Part shown: positions 55,207 to 64,000 of the stretch, piece by piece | Position numbering within the stretch: position 1 is the stretch's first letter | Layout: the number at the start of each line of letters is the position of its first letter | Position numbers and translations under genes: made by a program | Assembly (NCBI GenBank): GCA_002786025.1 | Contig: NHNW01000060.1 | Coordinates: forward strand, 1-64,000 | Origin: Zasmidium citrigriseum | Lineage: Eukaryota > Ascomycota > Dothideomycetes > Mycosphaerellales > Mycosphaerellaceae | Direction of reading: 5' to 3' | Length of the DNA stretch: 64,000 bases | The notes under the pieces: generated by a model | Told to the model about the DNA's origin: nothing | What the model saw: the letters and a program-made list of their open reading frames with translations, nothing else | Databases searched by the model: none

Positions 55207-57238
55207 GTCATAGCTGAGAATTTGAGCTCAGCGGCAGACTCTGATTCCTAATTCCAGCAAAGCTGTTCCGGGGGCGAAGATGGAGACTTGAGCTACTGTT
55301 CATCCGTCCGACTCATTTCATGAGAATGTCGCCACTCTCGCAACCCTCATGTCTCATCCTTGCCGGACTCTGCCATATCAGAAATGGCTCGGGCCTGTGG
55401 GATGCAAACAACATCAATGCCTTCTCTGAAATGAGGAGTCTCTGGCAGGCATAAGAGCTTCGGCCTTTGGTCGCAACTTGCAAAGTTGAAGACGTCCGCA
55501 TTTCACAATTTCCAGTGGCGAGTCGCAGTCGCGTTGACGACCAAGATCGCGTGCGCCGAGACAATCATCCTGACGAAGACCTTCTCGAGTCCAGCGTCGA
55601 TGGGCACTCAGGCAATGGAATGCGGTTTGGCCACTTCGGGAGCCAGTTCCCATTCCACAGAGCAAATCGTCAGCTCTGCTTCCGGCTTGAAGAGCACCCG
55701 ACGATGATTCTGGCATGCAATAAGAGACGGCATGGGTGCATTTTGGCGTGGGAGTGTTGGATCAGGGCGATGGCTCGTGGAAAAGCTGATCTAAAGAGAG
55801 GTTTCCATTTCTGGGGCCTCACATCGACTTGACGATGCTTCGTGCCACAGCTTTGACTGACGGAGTTCAACAGCAGTTAAAGATGGGTGTCATGACGAAG
55901 TGAAGAAGGAGGAGAGTCGATGCAGACAAGTGAGGTGGCTGGAGAGTGGGTCCGGCTCCCCCAACGATTGGCTGATTGGCTCAGGGGCTAGTGGCAGGAC
56001 CCCTGACCATGAGGAGTGTGACCTTCCACATTCGACTGCGACTTCACCTCTCATCCATCCTCCATGTTACCATCGCTTATCCTCTGGATAGCGCACAGAG
56101 ACACCGGCGCCAACCTGCGTAGCCGACATCAAGCCTTTGGTCCAACAGGGCCCTGTTCAACTCAAAGACGCCAACTTGTGTGTGAGGACGACTACCCACT
56201 GGCCGCGATGACAACACATAACATACTTTGACCTGGACTGGCATCAAGATCACCCCATTTTGAAAAAGAATGATGAAACCATTCAGGTGTTAAGATGAGG
56301 ATGACTCAATCGAATGCCCCTAACCAGGACGATAGCATCCTCAGGCCCAACTCCGGTACCGGTTACATCGGCATACAGTCCCGATTCTTCCTACCGGACG
56401 TCCACGTGAAGCTTGGCTATTACCCTAAAAGAACCATCAAGTCCGGGCGCTTCTGCACGTGTGTGGCTGAAAGGACTACTAGCCTCATTGATATTTTCCA
56501 CGGACCTCATTACGGTCCTTGGCGATGGGGCTATGTCTCACATGCTGACTGGGGTTTTGCTACTGTTTGAACTATAGCCTTATCCCCACACTCCATGGAG
56601 CTCTGGCCACTGCAACGTCACAGAAGCGACGTGCAGTAGTTCGATGCCAGCGACAGAGCTGCAGAGCCCAGAAGGTGGTTCCTGAAATCAACCAGATTGC
56701 TGGACTCCCACAGATGCGTCAGATTGACGAGGTCCTTATTCCAAAATACAGGTCCACTGCTCAGCAAATTTCTCCACGCGGAGTCGAGAACGTGTCCATC
56801 ATCATGTTCTCAAGAAGCTGCGCTCTGCTCTTCCTTGCGCTTTGCAACACGAAGGTCCCACACGTCAAGTGACATGATCCTACTACCATCATGCATGTCT
56901 CACTTCAACCCCTCATGATGATGGCAGTCTGCCAGCAAAACGAGATTATGCCAAGGAGATATTGATGGAGGCGAGGGCAGAATCAATAGTTTCAAAACGA
57001 TGCCAACGACGATAGCACCGGCAAAAGGAAGGGAGAACATCGCTTTCTCTGTTCACCATGTTGATGCCTCGAGAAGTCGAGTGAGGGCATTGCGAAGGAG
57101 AGCATATAAAGTCACCTTGAGCATCGCCAGCAAACATATCCTCATCAGAAACATCCTCTCAGCATTTCCATCAACCGATCAGCCTTCAAGCCTCTCACCA
57201 AGCATCTTTGCTTCCAAAAACCCAACACCTCTTCAACC
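55207..57238. other. Gene-poor stretch, 2 kb
   Basis: Overlapping frames of 60-120 codons with no domain. The last 150 bp contain the promoter of the small secreted protein gene. Confidence 0.5.
57103..57109 (+). promoter_or_regulatory. TATA-like box
   Basis: CATATAA about 130 bp upstream of the start at 57239, within a plausible core promoter. Confidence 0.45.
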
Positions 57239-57854
57239 ATGAAGTTCTCAATCCTCTCGACTCTCTTCCTCGGCCTCGCTGCCGCAGCCCCAACCGGTGA
57301 GCGCAAGGAGTCTGCCGTCCTCGAGAAGCGAATCGATCCCATCTCGACAGCAATCCTCACAGCCGCGGCCTCGGCAGCTGTCACGGCGGCCGTCAACCAG
57401 GCGGCCGGGCACATTTCCAACATCATTAACCAAATCGCCAACTGGGACGACGCCAGAGAGGAGTTTACGAAGAAGACTGTTGAGGGAATGGTACGTTCTC
57501 ACTCCTTCGAAATGATGAGATGATTGTAGGTGCTGATTGATTCATGCAGATTGGATCGGCCAACAATGAAGCTGCTGTGTGTGTCAATGTTGGATACTCT
57601 GTTGATGATACGTCCAAGATTCGCGATTTGACCAGCGTTGAGTTCAAGTCTGGACCACTGCACACTGAGTAAGTTCATCGTTCTTGAGGCACCATACAGA
57701 TGTTCAATCGGATGACTGACCTTGCCCCAGCTACGACTGCTTCTACTTGTCTGGACCAAGCACCTTCAACCTGCAGGGTGATGGAGGCTTTATCAACATT
57801 GCCGTCCAGGAAGGTCCATGTGATTACAACGGGGGCGTGATGACTTGCCCATGA
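57239..57854 (+). CDS. Small secreted protein with Kex2 site (DUF7888-like)
   Basis: Three exons (57239-57490, 57550-57668, 57731-57854) with introns of 59 and 62 nt give 164 residues. Signal peptide MKFSILSTLFLGLAAAA, a propeptide ending in VLEKR (Kex2-type site), an Ala-rich helix (ILTAAASAAVTAAVNQAAG), then INQIANWDDAREEFTKKTVE and VCVNVGYSVDD. The C-terminal part holds three Cys (YDCFYL, GPCDYNG, MTCP). The helix plus N-W-D-x-A-R-E-x-F-T pattern resembles fungal secreted DUF7888-type proteins; that name is from memory and should be treated as tentative. It could be an effector candidate or a secreted protein of unknown role. Confidence 0.85.
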
Positions 57855-58001
57855 GAAATGCAAGGCGGACGAGGGGAAACTTGATGACTGAAAGGGTTGA
57901 GGATGTTGATTGTTCTTATTTCGATCCGGCGACCGTGTGATCACTAGACGTTACATATTCCAGTCGGAAAAGCACTTTTTCGTTGACGAAAGCTCTTCTC
58001 A

Positions 58002-59396
58002 TCAATCGACAATCATCGGCAGTACCGTATCCGTGAAAGCCCACACATTCGCGGAGTAATCGGCTGACCACAAACCCCCCGTATAATAAGTCGACCGATG
58101 ACCCTGCAATGCGTACATATCCTGCACAAGCCCCTTCCTCAGCAAGTCCTCGGGTTGCCTCCAAAGAACAGAATTGTGGTCGACAAAAGCAACAAACTCG
58201 ACATCTGAATCTACGTATCCTTGCATCCCCTGAATACCTCGCATAATGAGCTCTTTAGCTTCTTCGTGGCTCACAGGATACGATGTAGCGACCAGGACGC
58301 GGAAGAACTGTGACCCGACAGAGGAACAGTAGAGCGTGTGGTCGTAATTCCGAATGTCGAGATAATTCTTCGGCTCGGATCCAGGGGCAAAGAAGTTGAT
58401 CGTGGTATTTGATGGAAGGGAGGACGATCTTACGATCCCGGCGAAAGACCAGGTCGGAGTAAATGTGTCGAATATGTCTCGCTCCCGGCGGTCGAGGTTA
58501 AGCATGGTCAGTTTTGAACTGTCTGGTGGTGCCGTGATAAGAAGTTGCTTCGCCTTGATCAGGACATTTCCCTCGTTCGTTTCGACGAGAAGCTCGACCC
58601 CGTTCCTGTCCCGTTGAGCATCGGCTATACGACTGTTGAGAAAAACATTTTTCTTCAACAGCTCATACGCCCTCTCATAGAGCAAGCTGTTTGATTCAGT
58701 CGCCGGCACGAAGAACGACTGCTGTATCAGACCTTCCAGGACGGGTCCACTGAACACCATCAACACGTACAAGGTCATGACTTGGCTGATCCCAGCAACT
58801 CCAACGTTCGAGACCTCAGCCATTGCCGGCGCGATTGCTTGTATTCCATAGCGATTTGCAAAGTCTCCAAAGGGCATGAGCAGCTCGTGCGGGATATCGT
58901 CCGGAGGAGGGAAGTTATAGAAGCCCGGGAAGAGAAACTTGTCGTACTTCTTCGAAACCTCTCGCAGAGTCTTCAACGCCGCCGTCAACTCTTCCATCGA
59001 TGGAGGTTCGTACTTCGTAAGATTCGCTCCTGTCGCTATGTTGATGTACATGTTGTTCTGCGGAGAAGGTATGTAAGGCTTTGTCTCGACGTTGAATCTC
59101 CTAAAGAAGTCCTTGGATGGTCCGTAATCGATGTATGAAATAACTCCGTAGTCAATTGGTTCTTGCGTCTGAGGGTCAAAGTATGTGTTGACGTGTCCGC
59201 CGAGTAGAGAAGTCTTTTCAATTACGATGATGGACTTGTTGAAATCTTCTTGTAAGCGCACAGCCGCGTATGTGCCTGATCCGCCACCTCCGAGAATGGC
59301 AACGTCTCTCTCGATGGTGCGGAGACAACACGTCTTTTCGGCGCTGGCCACTGTCATCGAGAGGCTATAAAGCAAGAGGGCGATACGTTGGGCCAT
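58002..59396 (-). CDS. Secreted flavin oxidoreductase, CpaO-like amine oxidase
   Basis: 464 residues, intronless, starting at the ATG that opens a signal peptide (MAQRIALLLYSLSMTVASA); an upstream ATG at 59438 is possible. The FAD motif DVAILGGGGSGTYAAVRL is followed by IIVIEKTSLLGGHVNTY, the usual second flavin-contact motif. Later YSANVWAFTD resembles the C-terminal flavin motif. The overall pattern is that of fungal NAD(P)-binding/amine oxidase-like flavoproteins related to beta-cyclopiazonate dehydrogenase, which oxidise amines or close rings. No other cluster genes of that pathway are seen near it. Substrate unknown. Confidence 0.88.
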   Translation of the reverse strand: MAQRIALLLYSLSMTVASAEKTCCLRTIERDVAILGGGGSGTYAAVRLQEDFNKSIIVIEKTSLLGGHVNTYFDPQTQEPIDYGVISYIDYGPSKDFFRRFNVETKPYIPSPQNNMYINIATGANLTKYEPPSMEELTAALKTLREVSKKYDKFLFPGFYNFPPPDDIPHELLMPFGDFANRYGIQAIAPAMAEVSNVGVAGISQVMTLYVLMVFSGPVLEGLIQQSFFVPATESNSLLYERAYELLKKNVFLNSRIADAQRDRNGVELLVETNEGNVLIKAKQLLITAPPDSSKLTMLNLDRRERDIFDTFTPTWSFAGIVRSSSLPSNTTINFFAPGSEPKNYLDIRNYDHTLYCSSVGSQFFRVLVATSYPVSHEEAKELIMRGIQGMQGYVDSDVEFVAFVDHNSVLWRQPEDLLRKGLVQDMYALQGHRSTYYTGGLWSADYSANVWAFTDTVLPMIVD

Positions 59397-60051
59397 CGTG
59401 TTGGCGGAAGATGTCGTTGCTGACAGCCAGAATGGCATCGTGGTGCTAGCTGGTCTCTGAGAGCAGAAGATACCACTTCCACCGACCTGGACACAGCAGG
59501 AGGCCAAAAAACGAGTTTCAGCTGGACGAGTGTGATTTTGTCGAGTTCGACCCCACTTTCAAGTAGGCTCTTCTCGTCAACGGAACGAACTTTGAAGGGG
59601 TATACGGTATCCCAGTCAAGCATCCTATTTTTACATCTTCGGCCGAACTGATCCGGTCCAACTTTACAGAGCGACAACAGTCTCAAAAATATAGAAAACG
59701 AACGGCAATGAGCTGCTGTTCACACAGAAGAGGGCAAAAGCCCTCAAAGAAAATCCCCTGTCTTCTCGCTGGCGTCCGGGTCGGGTGGACTTTCTCGAAT
59801 CTCAGTCGACGAGCTCCCCCTGGTTGTTTGATCTCCAACTCTAAGAACAATGGGCTATGTCGTATCGTCCGTCATTATCGCTATCGATCGGAATGCATCT
59901 ATTCGGAGATCAGATCGCGTTCGATTACGATGGAAGAGTCCGGAAAATGCGTCCCACGTGTCAACTTACCCATTGCCTTTGACTTTGCAGGGATGGTCCT
60001 GATGGAATGTCATCAGTCAAACTCATTACTAATGCAACTGCGTTGAGAGGC
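59397..60051. other. Intergenic, no gene seen
   Basis: Promoter side of the flavoprotein gene; short frames only. Confidence 0.5.
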
Positions 60052-60234
60052 TCATACCTGGGTGCATGCCAGTGCATGATCGCCTCCAATCCAACAAGAG
60101 CCGCCTTCGCAATTCTGTATGCCAATTAGCGGTTTGCAAGTACAGGATAGGGGTAGAGAGCATGCCCAGTGTCCGGCGTCGGCGCACACGCCAACGATGA
60201 AGGGAATGAAAGCAGCAAAGATAGTGAGCTTCAT
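60052..60234 (-). CDS. Small secreted Cys-rich protein (60 residues)
   Basis: Starts MKLTIFAAFIPFIVGVCADA, a clear signal peptide, and continues with six Cys in 36 residues of mature peptide (GHWACSLPLSCTCKP, NCEGGSCWIGGD, ALACTQV). A GTATGA donor-like site follows ACCCAG, so a further 3' exon is possible. The size, secretion signal and even Cys number fit effector candidates or antimicrobial-type peptides. No family recognised. Confidence 0.55.
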   Translation of the reverse strand: MKLTIFAAFIPFIVGVCADAGHWACSLPLSCTCKPLIGIQNCEGGSCWIGGDHALACTQV

Positions 60235-60853
60235 AGTATCGAGGTCGATCCTTTAGTCTGGTGTTCAAGACTTACAAATAGGCTCAGACCCGATACGCAT
60301 ACTTATACTTCAGCCTTATCAGCTAACTTGGTAGTCTTCGCTCCTGTGCGAATGATCCAACCCCTATCGACATAGCTTTATGCGCTAAAGATTCACGGTC
60401 TCCGTACCATAGACTTGAGAATCTACGGAAATGGTAAATGGTCACAGATGGTCCAGATGATCGTGCTTCGGCCCGACGATGGTAATTTATCTTCCCCCAA
60501 TTCGGCGTCGGTAGCCGTGGCTGTTTCGCGGCCTCTGTACTTTGTTGTGAACAATAGAAAGACGCAAAGCATGCACAATCTTTACGTCCAGAGATCACGC
60601 CTGTATATTGGGACAGCAATGACACTCACTTCTCCAAGTGGAAGATCTTGCAGCATTTCGGACAGCTTGGGCAGGAGAATGGCAGGATCGGCACCCGATG
60701 GCATCGTGTCGTAGCGAAAGCGAAATGATTGTCTAGAACTTCGGCGATCATGAAAACATGCGCTATTCGAACGAAGAGACCACGTCTTCTTGCTATCCGC
60801 GGCGAATGACTGGTCTTCGACCATCAGCTCGTGTTCTGAACGACAAGTAGACA
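60235..60853. other. Intergenic, no gene seen
   Basis: Promoter region of the small Cys-rich protein gene and 3' side of the aspartic-protease-like gene; only short unrelated frames. Confidence 0.5.
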
Positions 60854-62191
60854 TCACTTACAGCCAAGCTCATTCACCTCCATGTCAAACATCAGATCGA
60901 ACTTATCCATCAAAGCGAGCCCGATTCCAGCACTGTTCTTGTCACCGAAGTAGTTGGGCTCGATGTTGACAATGCACCACGGTGTGGGATTGCTAATCAG
61001 AGGAACCAATCTCAGGGTGTAGTCTCGCCAAGTGAGCACGACTTCCTTACCATCCAGGTTAAACACTAAATCTGGCAGGGTTTCACGCAGGTCGCATCCA
61101 ATTTGAGCGCCGTCTTCTGTCTGCTTTGCGCCAAGATATTCGTATATGTCCTCTGCTGCTTCTTTCGGAAGCTGAAGGCTCAGGTCCCCATTAACGGCCA
61201 TGAGGACATCTTGCATGGAAAGCAATAGAGGCACAGGTCCTTCGAGAGTGACCGAGTTGAGCATGACATTCCAGCTGTCTTCAAGGCTGTGTGAAGCAGG
61301 CTTGTTCACCAGCGGGATACTGAATTCAACCTTGGATACCCGCTTTCCCAGGACGATCTTGCCCATGCGGTCTTTGGTCTTGGGAAGGCTAATTGTCATG
61401 ACCTTTTCTTCGAGAGCTTACGAGCTCACCAAAGTATACATGAAGTTTTGATGTGGCTTGGGGATATCTCCGAAGGACAACGCGGTTGAATTGGGAGGTG
61501 ACAGGCCGATTACCCTGTGCTTTCGTTAGAATACTCAACACAGATCACCGGGATCATTATCCGTCGCAGAAGTCCTCGAGTATCAGGTAGACGATGTTTT
61601 CGCCGTCGAAATAGTTCACATCACCCAAGGTCATGTTGCGTAGCAGAACCGCGGAAAATTGCATGTCGTCCGCCACGAGCTCGCCCGCTGCGTAATGGCC
61701 ACCGATATTCACTGCGAGTGGCGAGGAGATCTGTCAGTGTCTGCATCAGTACTCCATGATGTTGCAGCGATCTCACTGTTGAACGATTCATTCAAAGCCA
61801 CTGAGGAGGACGAGGCCGAACGGTTGAAGCTGAATCTTTTGGGAACACCACAGTCCTTGCAGTCAATGCCTCTCACGCCAACACCTCCCCAGCTGAGATC
61901 GATCACGAGGCGGAATGGTTGGGGCGGGTTGCCAATGGCGATGCTGGTGAAGAAAATTGGCCATCCAAACATTGACCACCTTTCAATTTCCATAGTCGCC
62001 GTCTTCCATGGGCTCGATGTGGAGACGTGATCAGACAGCGGCGATTGATGGCCGTGAAGTGCTGTTGAGACTTCTCCTGCGTCTTCGGTCTCTTCTACTC
62101 GGTAGCGTTCACTCCATAGAGGCAATCGAGATGTTCCGATGGCATGGACGAAGGTGAGCACCAGAGAGAGGTGCAAAAGGGGCAAGAGCAT
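60854..62191 (-). pseudogene. Aspartic-protease-like gene without catalytic dyad, probably broken
   Basis: Pepsin-like layout across exons 61777-62191, 61561-61711 and 60854-61514: signal peptide (MLLPLLHLSLVLTFVHA), FFTSIAIGNPPQPFRLVID, NIGGHYAAGELVADDMQF, VIGLSPPNS, then the C-terminal lobe ending in ALMDKFDLMFDMEVNELGC. Intron 1 (65 nt) is normal. Intron 2 (61515-61560) keeps the frame only if its donor is AT instead of GT (GG|ATAATG), with a CTAAC branch motif and CAG acceptor. An in-frame TAA lies at 61418-61420, within LVSS*ALEEKVMTISLP. The first active-site motif is DLSWGG instead of DTGSS and the second region reads AVNGDLSL instead of DTGTS, so the catalytic dyad is absent. I read it as a non-catalytic aspartic-protease homologue that is now broken. 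A sequencing error or an unusual 33-nt intron over the TAA are alternatives. Confidence 0.7.
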
Positions 62192-63424
62192 CTTGAACTG
62201 AGAACCTCTCTCCTGTGGCTAGGAGGTGTAGATTTGAAAGCATGATAGAAAACGATTAGAGCATATTGCAAATAGCAATGTTGAGCCAAGAGCACTGTGC
62301 CACAGCCACCAACAAGTACATCTGTGGTAGGTTGAAGCTATGCGGCATGAGGCCGCTGGCGCCTGGGCACAACGAACCTTCGAAACATTGGAACGAACGG
62401 AGGCATGTGAGTCTTGTGCTGGTGAATGTTCATAGACGGTAAGACAGAAGATTGCAGTGTAGCGGCGAATGATGGTAGAAGAATAGGAGGGAAGTCCGAC
62501 AAGGAAGTACGGCAGAAAGTTCATCACGTGTCTATGTCATCATGACTAAGCGGAGACGCTTATGTCAGTCTCATGCCTCAGGCCACACTCTGCTGAACAC
62601 GGCCTTGGTCACTCTTGGACCACTACTTCTCATGTTACCATCGTCAAATTTGCTGTTAGAGCCTTAGTAAACCACCATCACCACTTTTGAATGAAGACGA
62701 CATTGAAGCATCGCGCCCGTACCCGTACCCGGTCTCGGACAATCAGAGATCCGAAGCTCACCTCATCTCACCATCTCATCTCCTTTACAACCCTCCACCC
62801 CAGGACGGGCATCACCGAAAAGACAAAAAGCAATGGCATTCTCTACAACAGGTCATCCCTTTTTATTTGCGGCTTCCAAGGCACCCCAAGACCTCAGCGC
62901 CGGGCTTCCGCCACTTCCCAGCATGGATCCCCGTGGGTACCAAAACGAGTGCTTGCAACGTGTTGAACCCGGATAATCAGTACATCTTCAGCCGACGACC
63001 ACAGGCCGAAACATTAAAGATGCCTGTCCACCGTCGCCAACGCAGAACATAAGCACGAATGAGCCCTTCCACGCTCTAGGTGGACGCTCTTAGGGTCTCG
63101 GCGAGCAGACCCTTCTTCCTTGTGCACATCCGGTTCAACCTTGACAGCCTTCCAGGATCATGTGGCCTTGCATCTTCCCCGGACTCCAACACCGTACATC
63201 GTAGAACAAGCTTCCAAGATGAAATGATTTGGCACAAGGTGATTAGTGCCAGCTGGAACGTCCCAACTTGGCGTGCCGCTGGCCCAAACATTTGAGACAA
63301 CCCTCTCCGCCGACTTCCACGGTCGGGATGTATAAATGCTTAACAACCTCCCGAAGAGCCTTGTCTGCGGATGCATATCTCTCACGAGCGGAGACGTTGA
63401 TTCGACCTCACACTGAGCAACACG
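62192..63424. other. Intergenic, 1.2 kb
   Basis: Divergent region between the protease-like gene and the transporter gene. Plus-strand frames near 62,690-63,050 are low-complexity with no features. No gene called. Confidence 0.5.
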
Positions 63425-64000
63425 ATGAAAGACAGCGAAAAAGTCCGAGCCGACCATCTGGAGGATGGCATTCGAAGAGCTTCCCTGAGCTCAAGACATT
63501 CCAAAGTGTCCGTAGATGATGCGCTGGGATATTTGAGAAATCATGCCGACGTTGTTGGAGAACACTCCGTCGATATCAAGCGCCTGCGGCGGAAGATAGA
63601 CTGGCGAATAATACCTTTGATGGTAAGTGGGCACCGCACCGATACTTCAGAGAAGAGAAACTGATGGCTCTCCGGTACACAATGATGTTCTTGCAATACC
63701 TCGACAAACATCAATTCAAGTACGCGATAATCATGGGTCTACCGGAAGATCTAGGACTCGAAGAGGGCAACAAGCTCAACAACGTTGCATCGTCTATTTA
63801 CTGGGCTTACCTGTGCACCTCGCCCTTTGTGGGTCTCGCACTCAGCAAAGTGCCCATTGGCAAGTTCCTAGGGACGACCATGACAATCTGGGGCATAGTG
63901 AATGGTAACGAAGGGCAGAAGCCCACCCCACAACATATCTGAGGCATATACTGACTTTCTATCCTTTACTTCTAGCATGTCTGGCAGCCGTTCAAAACTA
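63425..64000 (+). CDS. MFS anion:cation symporter (allantoate permease type), 5' part
   Basis: Partial; runs off the right edge. Exon 1 is 63425-63622 (MKDSEKVRADHLEDG .. DIKRLRRKIDWRIIPLM). Exon 2 contains FLQYLDKHQFKYAIIMGLPE, LNNVASSIYWAYL and a first-loop region, and exon 3 starts at 63976 after a 71-nt intron (63905-63975), giving WGIVNACLAAVQN. These match the Dal5/allantoate permease-like family, which moves carboxylates, vitamins or amides with protons. The first intron is problematic: GTAAGT at 63623 needs an acceptor near 63657 (GAG, only 35 nt) to keep frame, and spacing to the LDK motif is longer than usual. Real splicing may differ, or the gene may be damaged. Confidence 0.75.

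Noticed and set aside
62687..63052. A 121-codon plus-strand frame before the transporter gene
   Set aside because: Low-complexity Pro/Arg/Lys composition without domain; likely non-coding upstream DNA.
1..64000. CRISPR arrays, insertion sequences, rRNA genes or bacterial-type operons
   Set aside because: None seen; the window is eukaryotic with intron-containing genes.

Overview
The window looks like nuclear DNA of a filamentous ascomycete (Pezizomycotina, probably a Dothideomycete). Most genes have one to five short spliceosomal introns of about 43-85 nt, the products are typical fungal families, and the left fifth carries the signature of repeat-induced point mutation (RIP). The taxonomic call is an inference from gene content, not from a database search.

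Bases 1 to about 12,652 form a RIP-saturated island. The dinucleotides CA and TG are almost absent while CG is retained, so there are practically no ATG codons and every frame is full of TAG/TAA. Inside it I can still see a back-to-back 1.2-kb duplication, a perfect 27-bp tandem repeat, one frame whose stops are all explainable by RIP, and two 120-nt units with a tRNA-like part (A box, B box), a hairpin and a T5 terminator. The switch to normal gene-bearing DNA is abrupt.

From 13.6 to 21.6 kb: a secreted M14 carboxypeptidase, two SnoaL/NTF2-like proteins, an atypical protein kinase and a metallo-beta-lactamase-fold hydrolase. From 20.2 to 31.1 kb four genes look like a small secondary-metabolite cluster: the hydrolase, a three-domain adenylation-thiolation-reductase (NRPS-like carboxylic acid reductase), an FAD monooxygenase and an MFS exporter. 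Just beyond the exporter is a secreted precursor made of three nearly identical six-cysteine repeats separated by Lys-Arg (Kex2-type) sites, the most striking single gene here.

From 32.6 to 40.7 kb four paralogous 2EXR/F-box-like genes surround a GOLPH3/Vps74 gene and a six-exon mitochondrial acyl carrier protein gene. From 41 to 48.5 kb: a GH93/sialidase-like secreted enzyme, a seven-blade WD40 protein, a secreted epoxide-hydrolase-like enzyme, a phytanoyl-CoA-dioxygenase-like oxygenase and an F-box-like protein. An alpha-galactosidase (GH27) and a sugar porter are convergent neighbours at 49.7-53.5 kb and probably form a galactoside-use pair.

The right end (53.5-64 kb) is gene-poor and rich in secreted products: a Kex2-site-containing small secreted protein, a CpaO-like flavin oxidoreductase, a 60-residue Cys-rich secreted protein, an aspartic-protease-like gene that has lost both catalytic motifs and carries lesions, and the 5' part of an allantoate-permease-type transporter that runs off the window. 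Three of about 35 reconstructed introns appear to be GC-AG introns.
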